From CAVURS01 sp963834425 (GTDB lineage: Bacteria > Actinomycetota > Actinomycetes > Actinomycetales > CAVURS01): DNA of 64,000 nt. The notes below the pieces were generated by a model. The model did not search any database. It had not been told where the DNA came from and saw only the letters and a program-made list of their open reading frames with translations. The DNA is taken from the NCBI GenBank assembly GCA_963834425.1, contig CAWIBR010000013.1, positions 372,001-436,000 of the forward strand, in the 5' to 3' direction. Within the stretch, counting starts at the first letter, position 1; each line of letters begins with the position of its first letter. Of this stretch, positions 27,038 to 34,944 are shown one piece after another. The translations under genes were made by a program, and so were the position numbers.

Positions 27038-28330
27038 TCAGAGCCGGCCGGCCGCCTTGAGCGCCAGGTAGCGGTCGGCGAGGGCCGGCGGCAGGTGCTC
27101 CGGGTCGGCGTCCACCACCTCGACACCCAGCCGGCTGAGCAGTGCGGCCAACCGGGTGCGGTCGGCCAGGGTGCGCTCGGCTGCGGCCGCCGCATAGACC
27201 TGATCGGCGTCCGAGCGACCAGCGGCCATCGCCGTGACCGCCGGGTCGCCCACCGAGGCGATGACCACCTGGTGCCGGGCGGTCAGCTGGCCCAGGACGG
27301 GCAACAACCCCTCCTCGACCGAGGCTGACTCCAACGCCGTCAACACCACGACCAGGCAGCGCTGGTTGGTCCGGGCCCGGATCGCACCGACGATCGCGAA
27401 CCAGTCGGCCTCGAGCAGCTCCGGCTCCAGCGGCGCCATGGCGTCGACCAGGGCTGGCAGCAGCGCGGCGCCGGTCGCCCCTTGCACGCTGGCCCGCACC
27501 CGCCGGTCACCAGCGAGCAGGTCGACCCGGTCCCCGGCCCGGGTGGCCAGGGCCGCGAGCAGGAGAGCGGCGTCCATCGCCGCATCCAGCCGAGGTGCGT
27601 CGGCGACCCGGCCGGCGCTGGTCCGGGACGTGTCCAGCACGAGGAGCACTCGACGATCCCGCTCGGGCCGCCAGGTGCGCACGGCCACGGTCTGCGAACG
27701 AGCAGTGGCCCGCCAGTCGATCGAGCGCACATCGTCGCCAACGACGTACTCGCGCAGCGAGTCGAACTCGGTGCCCTGCCCCCGCACATTCACGCTGGTG
27801 CGGCCGTCGAGCTCGCGTAGCCGGGCCAGCCGGCTGGGCAGATGCCGCCGCGAGCCGAAGGGCGGCAGCGCTCGCAGACGTCCGGGCACCGCGACCGAGC
27901 GCTGCCTCGCGGCCAGTCCCATCGGACCCAGGCTGCGCACGGTGATCCGGTCGGCCAACCGGTCACCGCGACGGGTCGGCGTCAACACCGTGATCAAGCG
28001 CCGACGCTCTCCTGGAGGGATGTCCAGCGAATGCCGGTCGACGTGGGCGCCGGCCGAGGGCTGCCAGGCGTCGCGCAACACCCCGCGCACACGTCGAGAT
28101 CCGGCGTTGGTCACGGTCAAGGTCGACTCGACCGTGCCGCCGAGACGCACCGAGGAGAGGTCGAGCCGTTGGTAGACAAGGGATTTCGGCGATCCGGCTC
28201 GCCACAGGTCGACAGCGACGAGGATCAGGACGAGGGCGATCCAGCCGAAGAAGACCGCCCGCCCAGGGGCGATGACGAGCGCGACTGCGCCCGCCAGGGC
28301 GAGCAGGGCGCTCCGTCCGGTGAGGGCCAC
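27038..28330 (-). CDS. DUF58 protein
   Basis: The 430-residue protein starts with two hydrophobic segments (LLALAGAVALVIAPGRAVFFG). It then carries the DUF58 hallmark REYVVGDDVRSIDWRATARS near residue 200, followed by a von Willebrand A-like region with VLLVLDTSRTSAG. DUF58 proteins work with MoxR ATPases in membrane-associated complexes of unclear substrate. The GTG at 28330, 7 bp after the moxR stop, gives a hydrophobic N-terminus right away and fits the family. Confidence 0.85.
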   Translation of the reverse strand: MALTGRSALLALAGAVALVIAPGRAVFFGWIALVLILVAVDLWRAGSPKSLVYQRLDLSSVRLGGTVESTLTVTNAGSRRVRGVLRDAWQPSAGAHVDRHSLDIPPGERRRLITVLTPTRRGDRLADRITVRSLGPMGLAARQRSVAVPGRLRALPPFGSRRHLPSRLARLRELDGRTSVNVRGQGTEFDSLREYVVGDDVRSIDWRATARSQTVAVRTWRPERDRRVLLVLDTSRTSAGRVADAPRLDAAMDAALLLAALATRAGDRVDLLAGDRRVRASVQGATGAALLPALVDAMAPLEPELLEADWFAIVGAIRARTNQRCLVVVLTALESASVEEGLLPVLGQLTARHQVVIASVGDPAVTAMAAGRSDADQVYAAAAAERTLADRTRLAALLSRLGVEVVDADPEHLPPALADRYLALKAAGRL

Positions 28331-28337
28331 GACGCCG

Positions 28338-29336
28338 TCAGCGGGGGACCGGCACCGAGGCCAGGACGCCGTCGAGCACCGACTCAACGCTGACGCCCTC
28401 GAGCTCGGCCTCCGGGCGCAGGCTGAGCCGATGGCGCAGGGTCGGCCGGGCCAAGGCCTTCACGTCGTCCGGGCTGACGTAGTCGCGGCCGGCCAGCCAG
28501 GCCCAGGCCCGGCTGGTCGCGAGCAGGGCGGTCGCTCCGCGAGGGCTGACGCCGAGCGACAGGGACGGCGAGACCCGGGTCGCCCGCGCCAGGTCGACGA
28601 CATAGCCGATCACTTCCGGGTGGATCTGCACGCGGCGTACGGCGGCAGTGGCGTGGGCCAGATCGGACGGGCCGGCCACCGCGGTGACCCCCGCGCCCCG
28701 GAGGTCCCGGGGGTCGAACCCGCGCGCATGCCGGTCCAGGATCTGGACCTCGTCCTCGCGGGGTGGCAGCGGCAGGGTCAGCTTGAGCAGGAACCGGTCC
28801 AGCTGAGCCTCGGGCAACGGGTAGGTGCCTTCGTACTCCACGGGGTTCTGGGTCGCCGCAACGACGAAGGGGTCGGGCAGCTTGCGAGGCTGTCCGTCCA
28901 CGGTGACCTGGCGCTCCTCCATCGCCTCGAGGAGAGACGCCTGAGTCTTGGGCGGCGTCCGGTTGATCTCGTCGGCGAGCAAGAGGTTGGTGAAGACCGG
29001 ACCCTCCCGGAAGGAGAACTCGGCGGTGCGGGCGTCGTAGACCAGGGACCCGGTCACGTCGCCGGGCATCAGGTCCGGTGTGAACTGCACGCGGGCCGTC
29101 TCCAGCGACAAGGCCGCCGAAAGTGCCCGCACCAGAAGGGTTTTGGCCACTCCGGGGACACCCTCGAGCAGCACGTGACCGCGAGCTAGCAGAGCGATGA
29201 CCAGGCCGGTCACGGCCGCATCCTGGCCCACTACCGCCTTGGCGACCTCGCTGCGTACGGCATGCAGGGCAGCCCGAGCCGCTTCGGTTGCCTGTTGGCT
29301 GGTCTGTTCGGTCGACTCAGGAAATTGCTCGGTCAC
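28338..29336 (-). CDS. MoxR family AAA+ ATPase
   Basis: This 332-residue AAA+ protein has Walker A EGVPGVAKTLLV, Walker B LLLADEINRTPPKTQ, sensor 1 VAATQNPVEYEGTYPLPEAQ and an arginine finger region ending in AQLDRFLL. MoxR proteins act as chaperones that assemble or insert cofactors into partner proteins bearing VWA domains, here probably the DUF58 protein downstream. Its GTG overlaps the DUF4350 stop by 4 nt. Confidence 0.92.
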   Translation of the reverse strand: MTEQFPESTEQTSQQATEAARAALHAVRSEVAKAVVGQDAAVTGLVIALLARGHVLLEGVPGVAKTLLVRALSAALSLETARVQFTPDLMPGDVTGSLVYDARTAEFSFREGPVFTNLLLADEINRTPPKTQASLLEAMEERQVTVDGQPRKLPDPFVVAATQNPVEYEGTYPLPEAQLDRFLLKLTLPLPPREDEVQILDRHARGFDPRDLRGAGVTAVAGPSDLAHATAAVRRVQIHPEVIGYVVDLARATRVSPSLSLGVSPRGATALLATSRAWAWLAGRDYVSPDDVKALARPTLRHRLSLRPEAELEGVSVESVLDGVLASVPVPR

Positions 29337-30535
29337 GGTCGTCGTACCTCTCTGTCCAGCCGGTCGAGGTTCTGGGCCAGGGTCACGAGCCCGGCATCGT
29401 CGCGTGGTGGGGGGCCGATGAGCATCTCAGCCACAGCCGGACCGGGGATGCCGGTGCGGGTCGCGACCACGGCCACGACCTCACCGGGTGACGCCGTCCG
29501 GGGCAGGCCGGTGTGGTCTCGCAGACGGGCCATCGTCGACTCCCGCAGCTGGGCGGCCGCCCGATCCTGGGCTCGGGCCCGCCGGTACATCCGGGCCCGG
29601 CCCTCGGTCGTCTCGACGGCTCGGACGACGACGGGGAGCGGCTCAGGCACGAGCCGGCCGAGACGACGGCCGCGCCAGACCAGACAGATCGCCACCACCA
29701 CGAACAGCTGGAGGGTCACCCAGCCCACCCAGCCCGGCAGCAGCGAAGTGAGCGAATGCTGCTGTCCCGCAACGAAATCACCCGAGGGGACATACCAGAT
29801 CACGTTGCCGGTCGTCGCCAGCGCGTTGACCATGAGGCTGGCGTTTCCCTCTTTGGCCAGTCGGTCGTTCGTCAGCAGGCTGGGCTGCCCCACCACGACC
29901 GTCTGCGGGCTGGTCCCGATCACGAGGAACGACGGGTGCCCATCGACCGGATAACACTGGCTCGCCCGCTGGCGCTCGTCGTAGACGTAGGTGAGACCGC
30001 CCGCATCGGCCCGACCGGCCTTGACCGCCGCCGGGTCGGCGCAGCGGCTGTCGGCGGTCTGCCGCCGGTGCACTGCGGCGATCCGCACTCCTGGCGCCAA
30101 CTGCGCCAACTGCCGCGAGGAGGGCGCCACGAGGACCAGCCGACGCGCGAACTGCGGGCTGTTCTGGAAGGACTGCAACGCCGCGACGTCGCCGTCGCTC
30201 AAGAGGTCGGTGCGGCTCACCAGGACGGTGGCGGCCGGGTGAGCGTCGACCGCGGTCGCCAGCCCGCTCGGGGTGCGCGCCACCGCCACACCGACGCCGT
30301 GAGTCCGCAGCACCTGGGCCAGCGCCTTGGCACCGTCCGGGCTCACGCTGTCGGGATCCAGCGGCTGGTCGTTGCCCCTTCCGCTCGTCAACACCGTCAG
30401 GAGCACTGCGGCCAGCACGAGGGCGGCGAAGCCGATCGGCCAGGCACCCCGTCGCAGCAGCGATCGAGCCGACGCCCCGCCCGAAGCCGGCGTTGGAGCC
30501 GGCGCGGTCAGCGGCTGGTCGAGAACCTGACTCAT
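29333..30535 (-). CDS. DUF4350 domain membrane protein
   Basis: This 400-residue protein has one helix near residues 33-50 (PIGFAALVLAAVLLTVL), an outside DUF4350 domain and a second helix near 270 (WVTLQLFVVVAICLVW). The domain begins DPDSVSPDGAKALAQVLRTHGVGV and later has VLVSRTDLLSDGDVAAL, the usual GATase-like fold of this family. A basic cytoplasmic tail follows. Overlaps of 4 nt on both sides place it firmly in the operon from 32348 to 27038. Its molecular role is unknown. Confidence 0.8.
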   Translation of the reverse strand: MSQVLDQPLTAPAPTPASGGASARSLLRRGAWPIGFAALVLAAVLLTVLTSGRGNDQPLDPDSVSPDGAKALAQVLRTHGVGVAVARTPSGLATAVDAHPAATVLVSRTDLLSDGDVAALQSFQNSPQFARRLVLVAPSSRQLAQLAPGVRIAAVHRRQTADSRCADPAAVKAGRADAGGLTYVYDERQRASQCYPVDGHPSFLVIGTSPQTVVVGQPSLLTNDRLAKEGNASLMVNALATTGNVIWYVPSGDFVAGQQHSLTSLLPGWVGWVTLQLFVVVAICLVWRGRRLGRLVPEPLPVVVRAVETTEGRARMYRRARAQDRAAAQLRESTMARLRDHTGLPRTASPGEVVAVVATRTGIPGPAVAEMLIGPPPRDDAGLVTLAQNLDRLDREVRRP

Positions 30536-31164
30536 CGGGAACCGGCCAGCAAGGCCGCCCGGGTGTTCTCGACCTGCTCGTCCAGCTGTCGCAACTGCTC
30601 GGCATGGGCAGCCGAAGCCGAGACCGAGCCATAGACGACATCGTCGAACGTCCGGGCCCCTGCTCCGAGCGCAGCGATGAGTTGCGGGAGCATCCGCCCG
30701 GCCTCTGCGGCGAGCTCGTCCGCGGTGCGTCCGGGCCGCGGATCGATCAGGCCGCGCTCGTCCAGTCGGCGGGCCACGGCGCGCATCGACTCGCGCACGG
30801 CCACGTCGTAGCGACCGGCCGCTGCCGCCTGCTGTGCACGGAGCCGGTGCTCGACCCCGCTCGCCAGGCTCCCGCCCAGGACGGCCCGGCCCGACTCGGC
30901 GCGCGCTACCGACAGGCGGACCCGTCGGCGGTTCAGCACCGCGACGACCACCACGACGGCGACCGCCACCACGATCAGGGCGGCGAGCTGGCCGGCTCCG
31001 AGCCCGGTCCGGGCGGCGATGCCGTCCAGGCGATGCAGCACCCACAGGACCGCCCGTAGCAGCGGGCTGGGCCGGGCCTGCGCGTACTCCCGTTTGGCGA
31101 GTTCTTCGCGAGCCCAGGCCTGGCCCGTGGCGCGACCGGGCGAGATCGGCTGGCCGAGATTCAC
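30532..31164 (-). CDS. DUF4129 domain protein
   Basis: The 210-residue protein has one helix (AALIVVAVAVVVVVAVL, residues 65-81) and a cytoplasmic DUF4129 tail. The tail contains AAAAGRYDVAVRESMRAVARRLDERGLIDP around residues 115-145 and RTADELAAEAG. This domain is often found with DUF58 and MoxR or with transglutaminase-like proteins. Start and end both overlap neighbouring genes by 4 nt. Confidence 0.78.
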   Translation of the reverse strand: MNLGQPISPGRATGQAWAREELAKREYAQARPSPLLRAVLWVLHRLDGIAARTGLGAGQLAALIVVAVAVVVVVAVLNRRRVRLSVARAESGRAVLGGSLASGVEHRLRAQQAAAAGRYDVAVRESMRAVARRLDERGLIDPRPGRTADELAAEAGRMLPQLIAALGAGARTFDDVVYGSVSASAAHAEQLRQLDEQVENTRAALLAGSR

Positions 31165-32348
31165 CGGTCGGCCGCCGCGGCCCGCTGGAGCGTCACGTCC
31201 AGCCCTTCGCGACGCATCCGCAGGTCGATGTAGAGCAGCGCCAGGATCGCGGCCGAGAAGGGCGCGATCAGCGTCCGGGCGATCACGCCGCCGACCACGG
31301 TCAGCAGCACGGCCGCGAACGTCGAGCCGGCATCGCCCACGACGAGGGCGCCGACGATGAACGGGAGCTGCAGGACACCACTCAGCACGCCGGCCAGCAG
31401 TTGGGCGAGCAGGAGGATCCCGAAGCAACGCCACCACGACCCGCCGACGAGCCGCCACGAGCGACCCAACGCGGCGCGGACGCCGATCCGCTCCAGCAGC
31501 ACCGTGGGCGGCGCGAACAGCCAGCGGATCGCGATCCAGGGGACGAGGACCAACGCCGCGATGATGCCGACGGCCAGCAACAGCCCACCGGCGACGCCGC
31601 CGCCGGCGACCAGCACCACGATCCCCGGCAGCAGGGCTCCGGCCGCGACACCCCCGACGGTCAGGAAGACGAGCACGGTCACACCGAGCAGCGCCCAGAT
31701 CCGTCCGCGGGCCCGATCCCACACCTCCCGGATGCCGGGCCGGCGACCGAGCACGGCGTCGCTGACGGCGATGACCAGGATGCCGGTCAGCACGGTGGTC
31801 CCGACCAGTTGCAGCAGGCCCGCGAAGAGTGACGAGAGCCCCTCAGCCGCGCTGCCGGCCGTGCTGTCGGAGCTCGAGGTGTCGTTGAGGCTGGCGAAGT
31901 CGGAGCGCAGAGCGCCTAGTTGGAGGAGGACGACGACGACGCTGAGGATCAGGTTCACGATCGCCGACAGGCCGAGCATCACCTTCGGGTTCTGCCGGAT
32001 GGTCTGGACCGCGCCGTCGAGGATCTCACCGAGGGTCAGTGGGCGCAGGGGCACGACGCCCGGCTTCGGCGAGAGCGGTGGGCCATAGGAGGGCGGGAGC
32101 TGGCCGTAGCCGAACTGCTGAACGGGTTGGCCCCACGCAGGCGGGGGCTGCCCGCCGTACGCCGGGGGTGGTTGGCCCCACGCGGGAGGTGGCTGCGCGC
32201 CGTAGACCGGGGGTGGTTGGGGCGCGTAGTAGGGGGGTGGGGGTCCCCACTGGGTCGGCGGTGGGGCGCCCGGTGGAGCAGATGCTGGGGGCGTCGGCTC
32301 ACCGTCCGCGGACGGTGGCTGCCACTGCTGTGGCGGGTTCTGGCTCAT
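31161..32348 (-). CDS. Polytopic membrane protein, GDPD-membrane-domain type, with proline-rich N-terminus
   Basis: The first 100 residues are a Pro/Gln/Gly/Tyr-rich low-complexity tail with repeats of the form QPPPAWGQ and QPPPAYGG. A membrane part of about 300 residues with six or so helices follows. The start of the membrane part, PLRPLTLGEILDGAVQTIRQ, and the stretch RWLFAPPTVLLERIGVRAAL match the glycerophosphoryl diester phosphodiesterase membrane domain family, without any catalytic domain. It is the first gene of the DUF4129-DUF4350-MoxR-DUF58 operon, divergent from mtrA. Function is unknown. Confidence 0.75.
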   Translation of the reverse strand: MSQNPPQQWQPPSADGEPTPPASAPPGAPPPTQWGPPPPYYAPQPPPVYGAQPPPAWGQPPPAYGGQPPPAWGQPVQQFGYGQLPPSYGPPLSPKPGVVPLRPLTLGEILDGAVQTIRQNPKVMLGLSAIVNLILSVVVVLLQLGALRSDFASLNDTSSSDSTAGSAAEGLSSLFAGLLQLVGTTVLTGILVIAVSDAVLGRRPGIREVWDRARGRIWALLGVTVLVFLTVGGVAAGALLPGIVVLVAGGGVAGGLLLAVGIIAALVLVPWIAIRWLFAPPTVLLERIGVRAALGRSWRLVGGSWWRCFGILLLAQLLAGVLSGVLQLPFIVGALVVGDAGSTFAAVLLTVVGGVIARTLIAPFSAAILALLYIDLRMRREGLDVTLQRAAAADR

Positions 32349-32467
32349 CACACCCCCAAGGCGCCAGGCGAGGGGCCCATGTTGCCAGAGAGGAGCCACC
32401 AGGAAGGGGCAACGGGCCAGAACAACCCCCCGGACGACGGCCGATCGAGCCCGCTCGACCCTGGGAA

Positions 32468-32499
32468 TCTGCTGACTGTCTGCTGACGATCTGCTCGAC
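32468..32499. promoter_or_regulatory. Three 11-bp-spaced direct repeats upstream of mtrA
   Basis: TCTGCTGAC occurs at 32468-32476 and 32479-32487, and the variant TCTGCTCGAC starts at 32490. The spacing is exactly 11 bp, one helical turn. Such phased direct repeats are typical binding sites of OmpR/PhoB-family regulators. MtrA is one, so autoregulation or control of the divergent operon is possible. Confidence 0.45.
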
Positions 32500-32548
32500 C
32501 GGGCCCCGAATGGCACCGAGGGCCTCGTCGCCGGGTGAGAATGTCCTC

Positions 32549-32568
32549 GGGCCGCCCTCAGGCGGCCC
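32549..32568 (+). promoter_or_regulatory. Hairpin 30 bp before the mtrA start
   Basis: GGGCCGCC-CTCA-GGCGGCCC forms an 8-bp G/C-only stem with a 4-nt loop just before the ribosome-binding GAAGGAG. It could affect translation or attenuate transcription. It has no T run, so it is not a full intrinsic terminator. Confidence 0.4.
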
Positions 32569-32598
32569 AAACGGCGGCACCAACGAAGGAGTGGACCG

Positions 32599-33276
32599 AT
32601 GAAGGGTCGCGTGCTCGTCGTCGACGACGACCAGGCCCTCGCGGAGATGCTCGGCATCGTCCTGCGTGGTGAAGGGTACGAGCCGATTCACTGTGCCGAC
32701 GGCGAGGCCGCCCTGGAGATCTTCCGGTCCAGCCAGCCCGACCTGGTGCTCCTCGATGTGATGTTGCCGGGTGTCGACGGGATCGAGGTCTGCCGGCGGT
32801 TGCGGGCCGAGTCCGGCGTACCGATCGTCATGCTCACCGCCAAGACCGACACCGTCGATGTCGTGGTCGGGCTCGAGTCCGGAGCTGACGACTACGTGAT
32901 GAAGCCGTTCAAGCCGCAGGAGCTCGTCGCCCGCATCCGGGCCCGGCTGCGTGGCAGCGGCGACTCGGCTCCGGAGAAGCTCGAGATCGGTGACCTGGCG
33001 ATCGATGTCGCCGGCCACTCGGTGCGCCGTGACGGCGCGCAGATCAACCTGACCCCCCTGGAGTTCGACCTCCTGGTCGCCCTGGCCCGCAAGCCCTGGC
33101 AGGTCTTCTCCCGGGAGATCCTCCTGGAGCAGGTCTGGGGCTACCGGCACGCCGGCGACACGCGCCTGGTCAACGTCCACGTGCAGCGCCTGCGGTCCAA
33201 GATCGAACGCGACCCCGAGCACCCGGAGGTCGTCGTCACCGTGCGGGGCGTGGGCTACAAGGCGGGTCCGGCCTAG
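32599..33276 (+). CDS. mtrA: Response regulator MtrA
   Basis: This 225-residue OmpR-family regulator has the phosphoacceptor Asp53 in LVLLDVMLPGVDG, the acidic pocket VVDDD, switch Thr in VMLTAKTD and Lys in DYVMKPFKP. The C-terminal winged helix has LTPLEFDLLVALARKP and VNVHVQRLRSKIERDP. MtrA controls cell-wall and division genes and, in some actinomycetes, DNA replication. It lies 3 bp before mtrB and is separated from the divergent operon by a 250-bp control region. Confidence 0.96.
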   Translation: MKGRVLVVDDDQALAEMLGIVLRGEGYEPIHCADGEAALEIFRSSQPDLVLLDVMLPGVDGIEVCRRLRAESGVPIVMLTAKTDTVDVVVGLESGADDYVMKPFKPQELVARIRARLRGSGDSAPEKLEIGDLAIDVAGHSVRRDGAQINLTPLEFDLLVALARKPWQVFSREILLEQVWGYRHAGDTRLVNVHVQRLRSKIERDPEHPEVVVTVRGVGYKAGPA

Positions 33277-33279
33277 ACC

Positions 33280-34944
33280 ATGCGTCGCCGCCTGGCGGCT
33301 GCGCCGTCGTTCCTCCTGCACTTCTGGCGCCGATCGCTGCAGCTCAGGGTCGTGACCGCGACCATGCTGCTCGGCGTCATCGTGGTCACGTCGCTGGGCA
33401 GCTTCCTCTACTTCCGGATCGCCGACGGGCTGGTGCAGGACCGGGTGCGCGCAGCACGGGCCGAGGCGGTCCGATCGGCCCGGGACGCGCAGAACTCGTT
33501 CTCGGCCATCGACGACCGCGGCGGCCCGAGCGAGCTCAACCAGGCGGTCTTCGACATCGTCCAGCAGATGGCGAGCACGGAGGACCTGCGCGACGTCATC
33601 CTCCTGCGCAAGCCGGGCCAGAAGAGTGAGCCGGTCGTGTCCGACCTGTCCACCGGCACGGTCACCCGGGCCATCCCGGACGACCTGCGGCATGCAGTGG
33701 ACGTCCCGCCGCGGCAGCAGCACTGGCGGTTCGTGACCCTCCACTACGAAGGCGGCGAGCAGAGCGCGGCCGGTGTCGCGATCGGCTCTCTCGTGCAGAT
33801 CCCGGCGGCCGGCCAGTACGAGCTGTATTTCGTCTTCAGCCTCCAGCGAGAGACCGCCACGGTCGATCTGGTCCGGCGCACCTTCGTGCTCGGCGGCTTC
33901 GTCCTCGTGCTGCTCGTGGGCGCCGTCGCCTACGTCGTGACCCGTCAGGTGGTCACCCCGGTCCGACGTGCGGTCGTCGTTGCCGAGCGGTTGTCGTCCG
34001 GGCACCTGCAGGAGCGGATGACGTCCAAGGGCGAGGACGACCTGGCCCGGCTCGGGGCATCGTTCAACACGATGGCGGCGAGCCTGCAGGACCAGATCCG
34101 CCGGCTGGAGGAGCTGTCGCGGGTGCAGCAACGCTTCGTCAGCGACGTCTCCCATGAGCTGCGGACCCCCCTGACGACCATCCGGATGGCGGGCGAGATC
34201 CTGCACGACTCGCGGCACGACTTCACGCCATCGGTGGCCCGGTCGGCCGAGCTGCTGCAGAACCAGCTCGACCGGTTCGAGTCGCTCCTCTCGGACCTGC
34301 TCGAGATCAGCCGCTTCGACGCGGGTGCGGCCGCGCTGGACCTCGAGCCGGTCGACCTGCGCGATGTCGTCGTCCGCGCGGTCGACGCCTCTCGGCCCCT
34401 GGCCGACCGACGGGGCAGCCGAGTCGTCATCGAAGGTGACCGGGAGCCATGCGTCGCCACTATCGACCCGCGACGGGTCGAGCGGATCCTGGTCAACCTG
34501 ATCGTCAACGCCATCGAGCACGGCGAGGGCCGTCCGGTCACCGTGCGTCTCGGGAGCTCGCCGGAGGCTGTCGCCGTTGCCGTCGAGGACCGCGGCGTCG
34601 GCCTGCGGGAGGGCGAGACCAGTCTGGTCTTCAACCGGTTCTGGCGCGCCGACCCGGCGCGGGCGCGGACGAGTGGTGGCACCGGCCTCGGCCTGGCCAT
34701 CGCCCTCGAGGATGCGCGGCTGCACGGCGGCTGGTTGCAGGCGTGGGGCCGCACGGGCACCGGCTCGGTCTTCCGCCTGACCCTGCCGCGGGAGGCCGAT
34801 GTGGTCCTGACCTCCTCGCCGCTGCCGCTCGGTCCGACGAGTACGGCGAGCAATGTCGGCGAGGCGTACGCCCAGATCCGGCCCTCCGACGTTCCCCGGG
34901 TCCCCGGGACGACGGTGACCTCGTTGCGCGGGTCCGATGGCTGA
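33280..34944 (+). CDS. mtrB: Sensor histidine kinase MtrB
   Basis: The 554-residue kinase has two membrane helices (about residues 23-45 and 197-222) around an outside sensor domain. A HAMP linker follows (VTPVRRAVVVAERLSSG). The HisKA box VSDVSHELRTPLTTIRMA holds the phosphorylated His near residue 291. The ATP-binding part has the N box NLIVNAIEHGEG, G1 VEDRGVGL and G2 GTGLGLAIALED. It phosphorylates MtrA. The C-terminal 60 residues after the kinase domain are Pro/Ser/Thr-rich. It overlaps lpqB by 8 nt. Confidence 0.96.
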   Translation: MRRRLAAAPSFLLHFWRRSLQLRVVTATMLLGVIVVTSLGSFLYFRIADGLVQDRVRAARAEAVRSARDAQNSFSAIDDRGGPSELNQAVFDIVQQMASTEDLRDVILLRKPGQKSEPVVSDLSTGTVTRAIPDDLRHAVDVPPRQQHWRFVTLHYEGGEQSAAGVAIGSLVQIPAAGQYELYFVFSLQRETATVDLVRRTFVLGGFVLVLLVGAVAYVVTRQVVTPVRRAVVVAERLSSGHLQERMTSKGEDDLARLGASFNTMAASLQDQIRRLEELSRVQQRFVSDVSHELRTPLTTIRMAGEILHDSRHDFTPSVARSAELLQNQLDRFESLLSDLLEISRFDAGAAALDLEPVDLRDVVVRAVDASRPLADRRGSRVVIEGDREPCVATIDPRRVERILVNLIVNAIEHGEGRPVTVRLGSSPEAVAVAVEDRGVGLREGETSLVFNRFWRADPARARTSGGTGLGLAIALEDARLHGGWLQAWGRTGTGSVFRLTLPREADVVLTSSPLPLGPTSTASNVGEAYAQIRPSDVPRVPGTTVTSLRGSDG

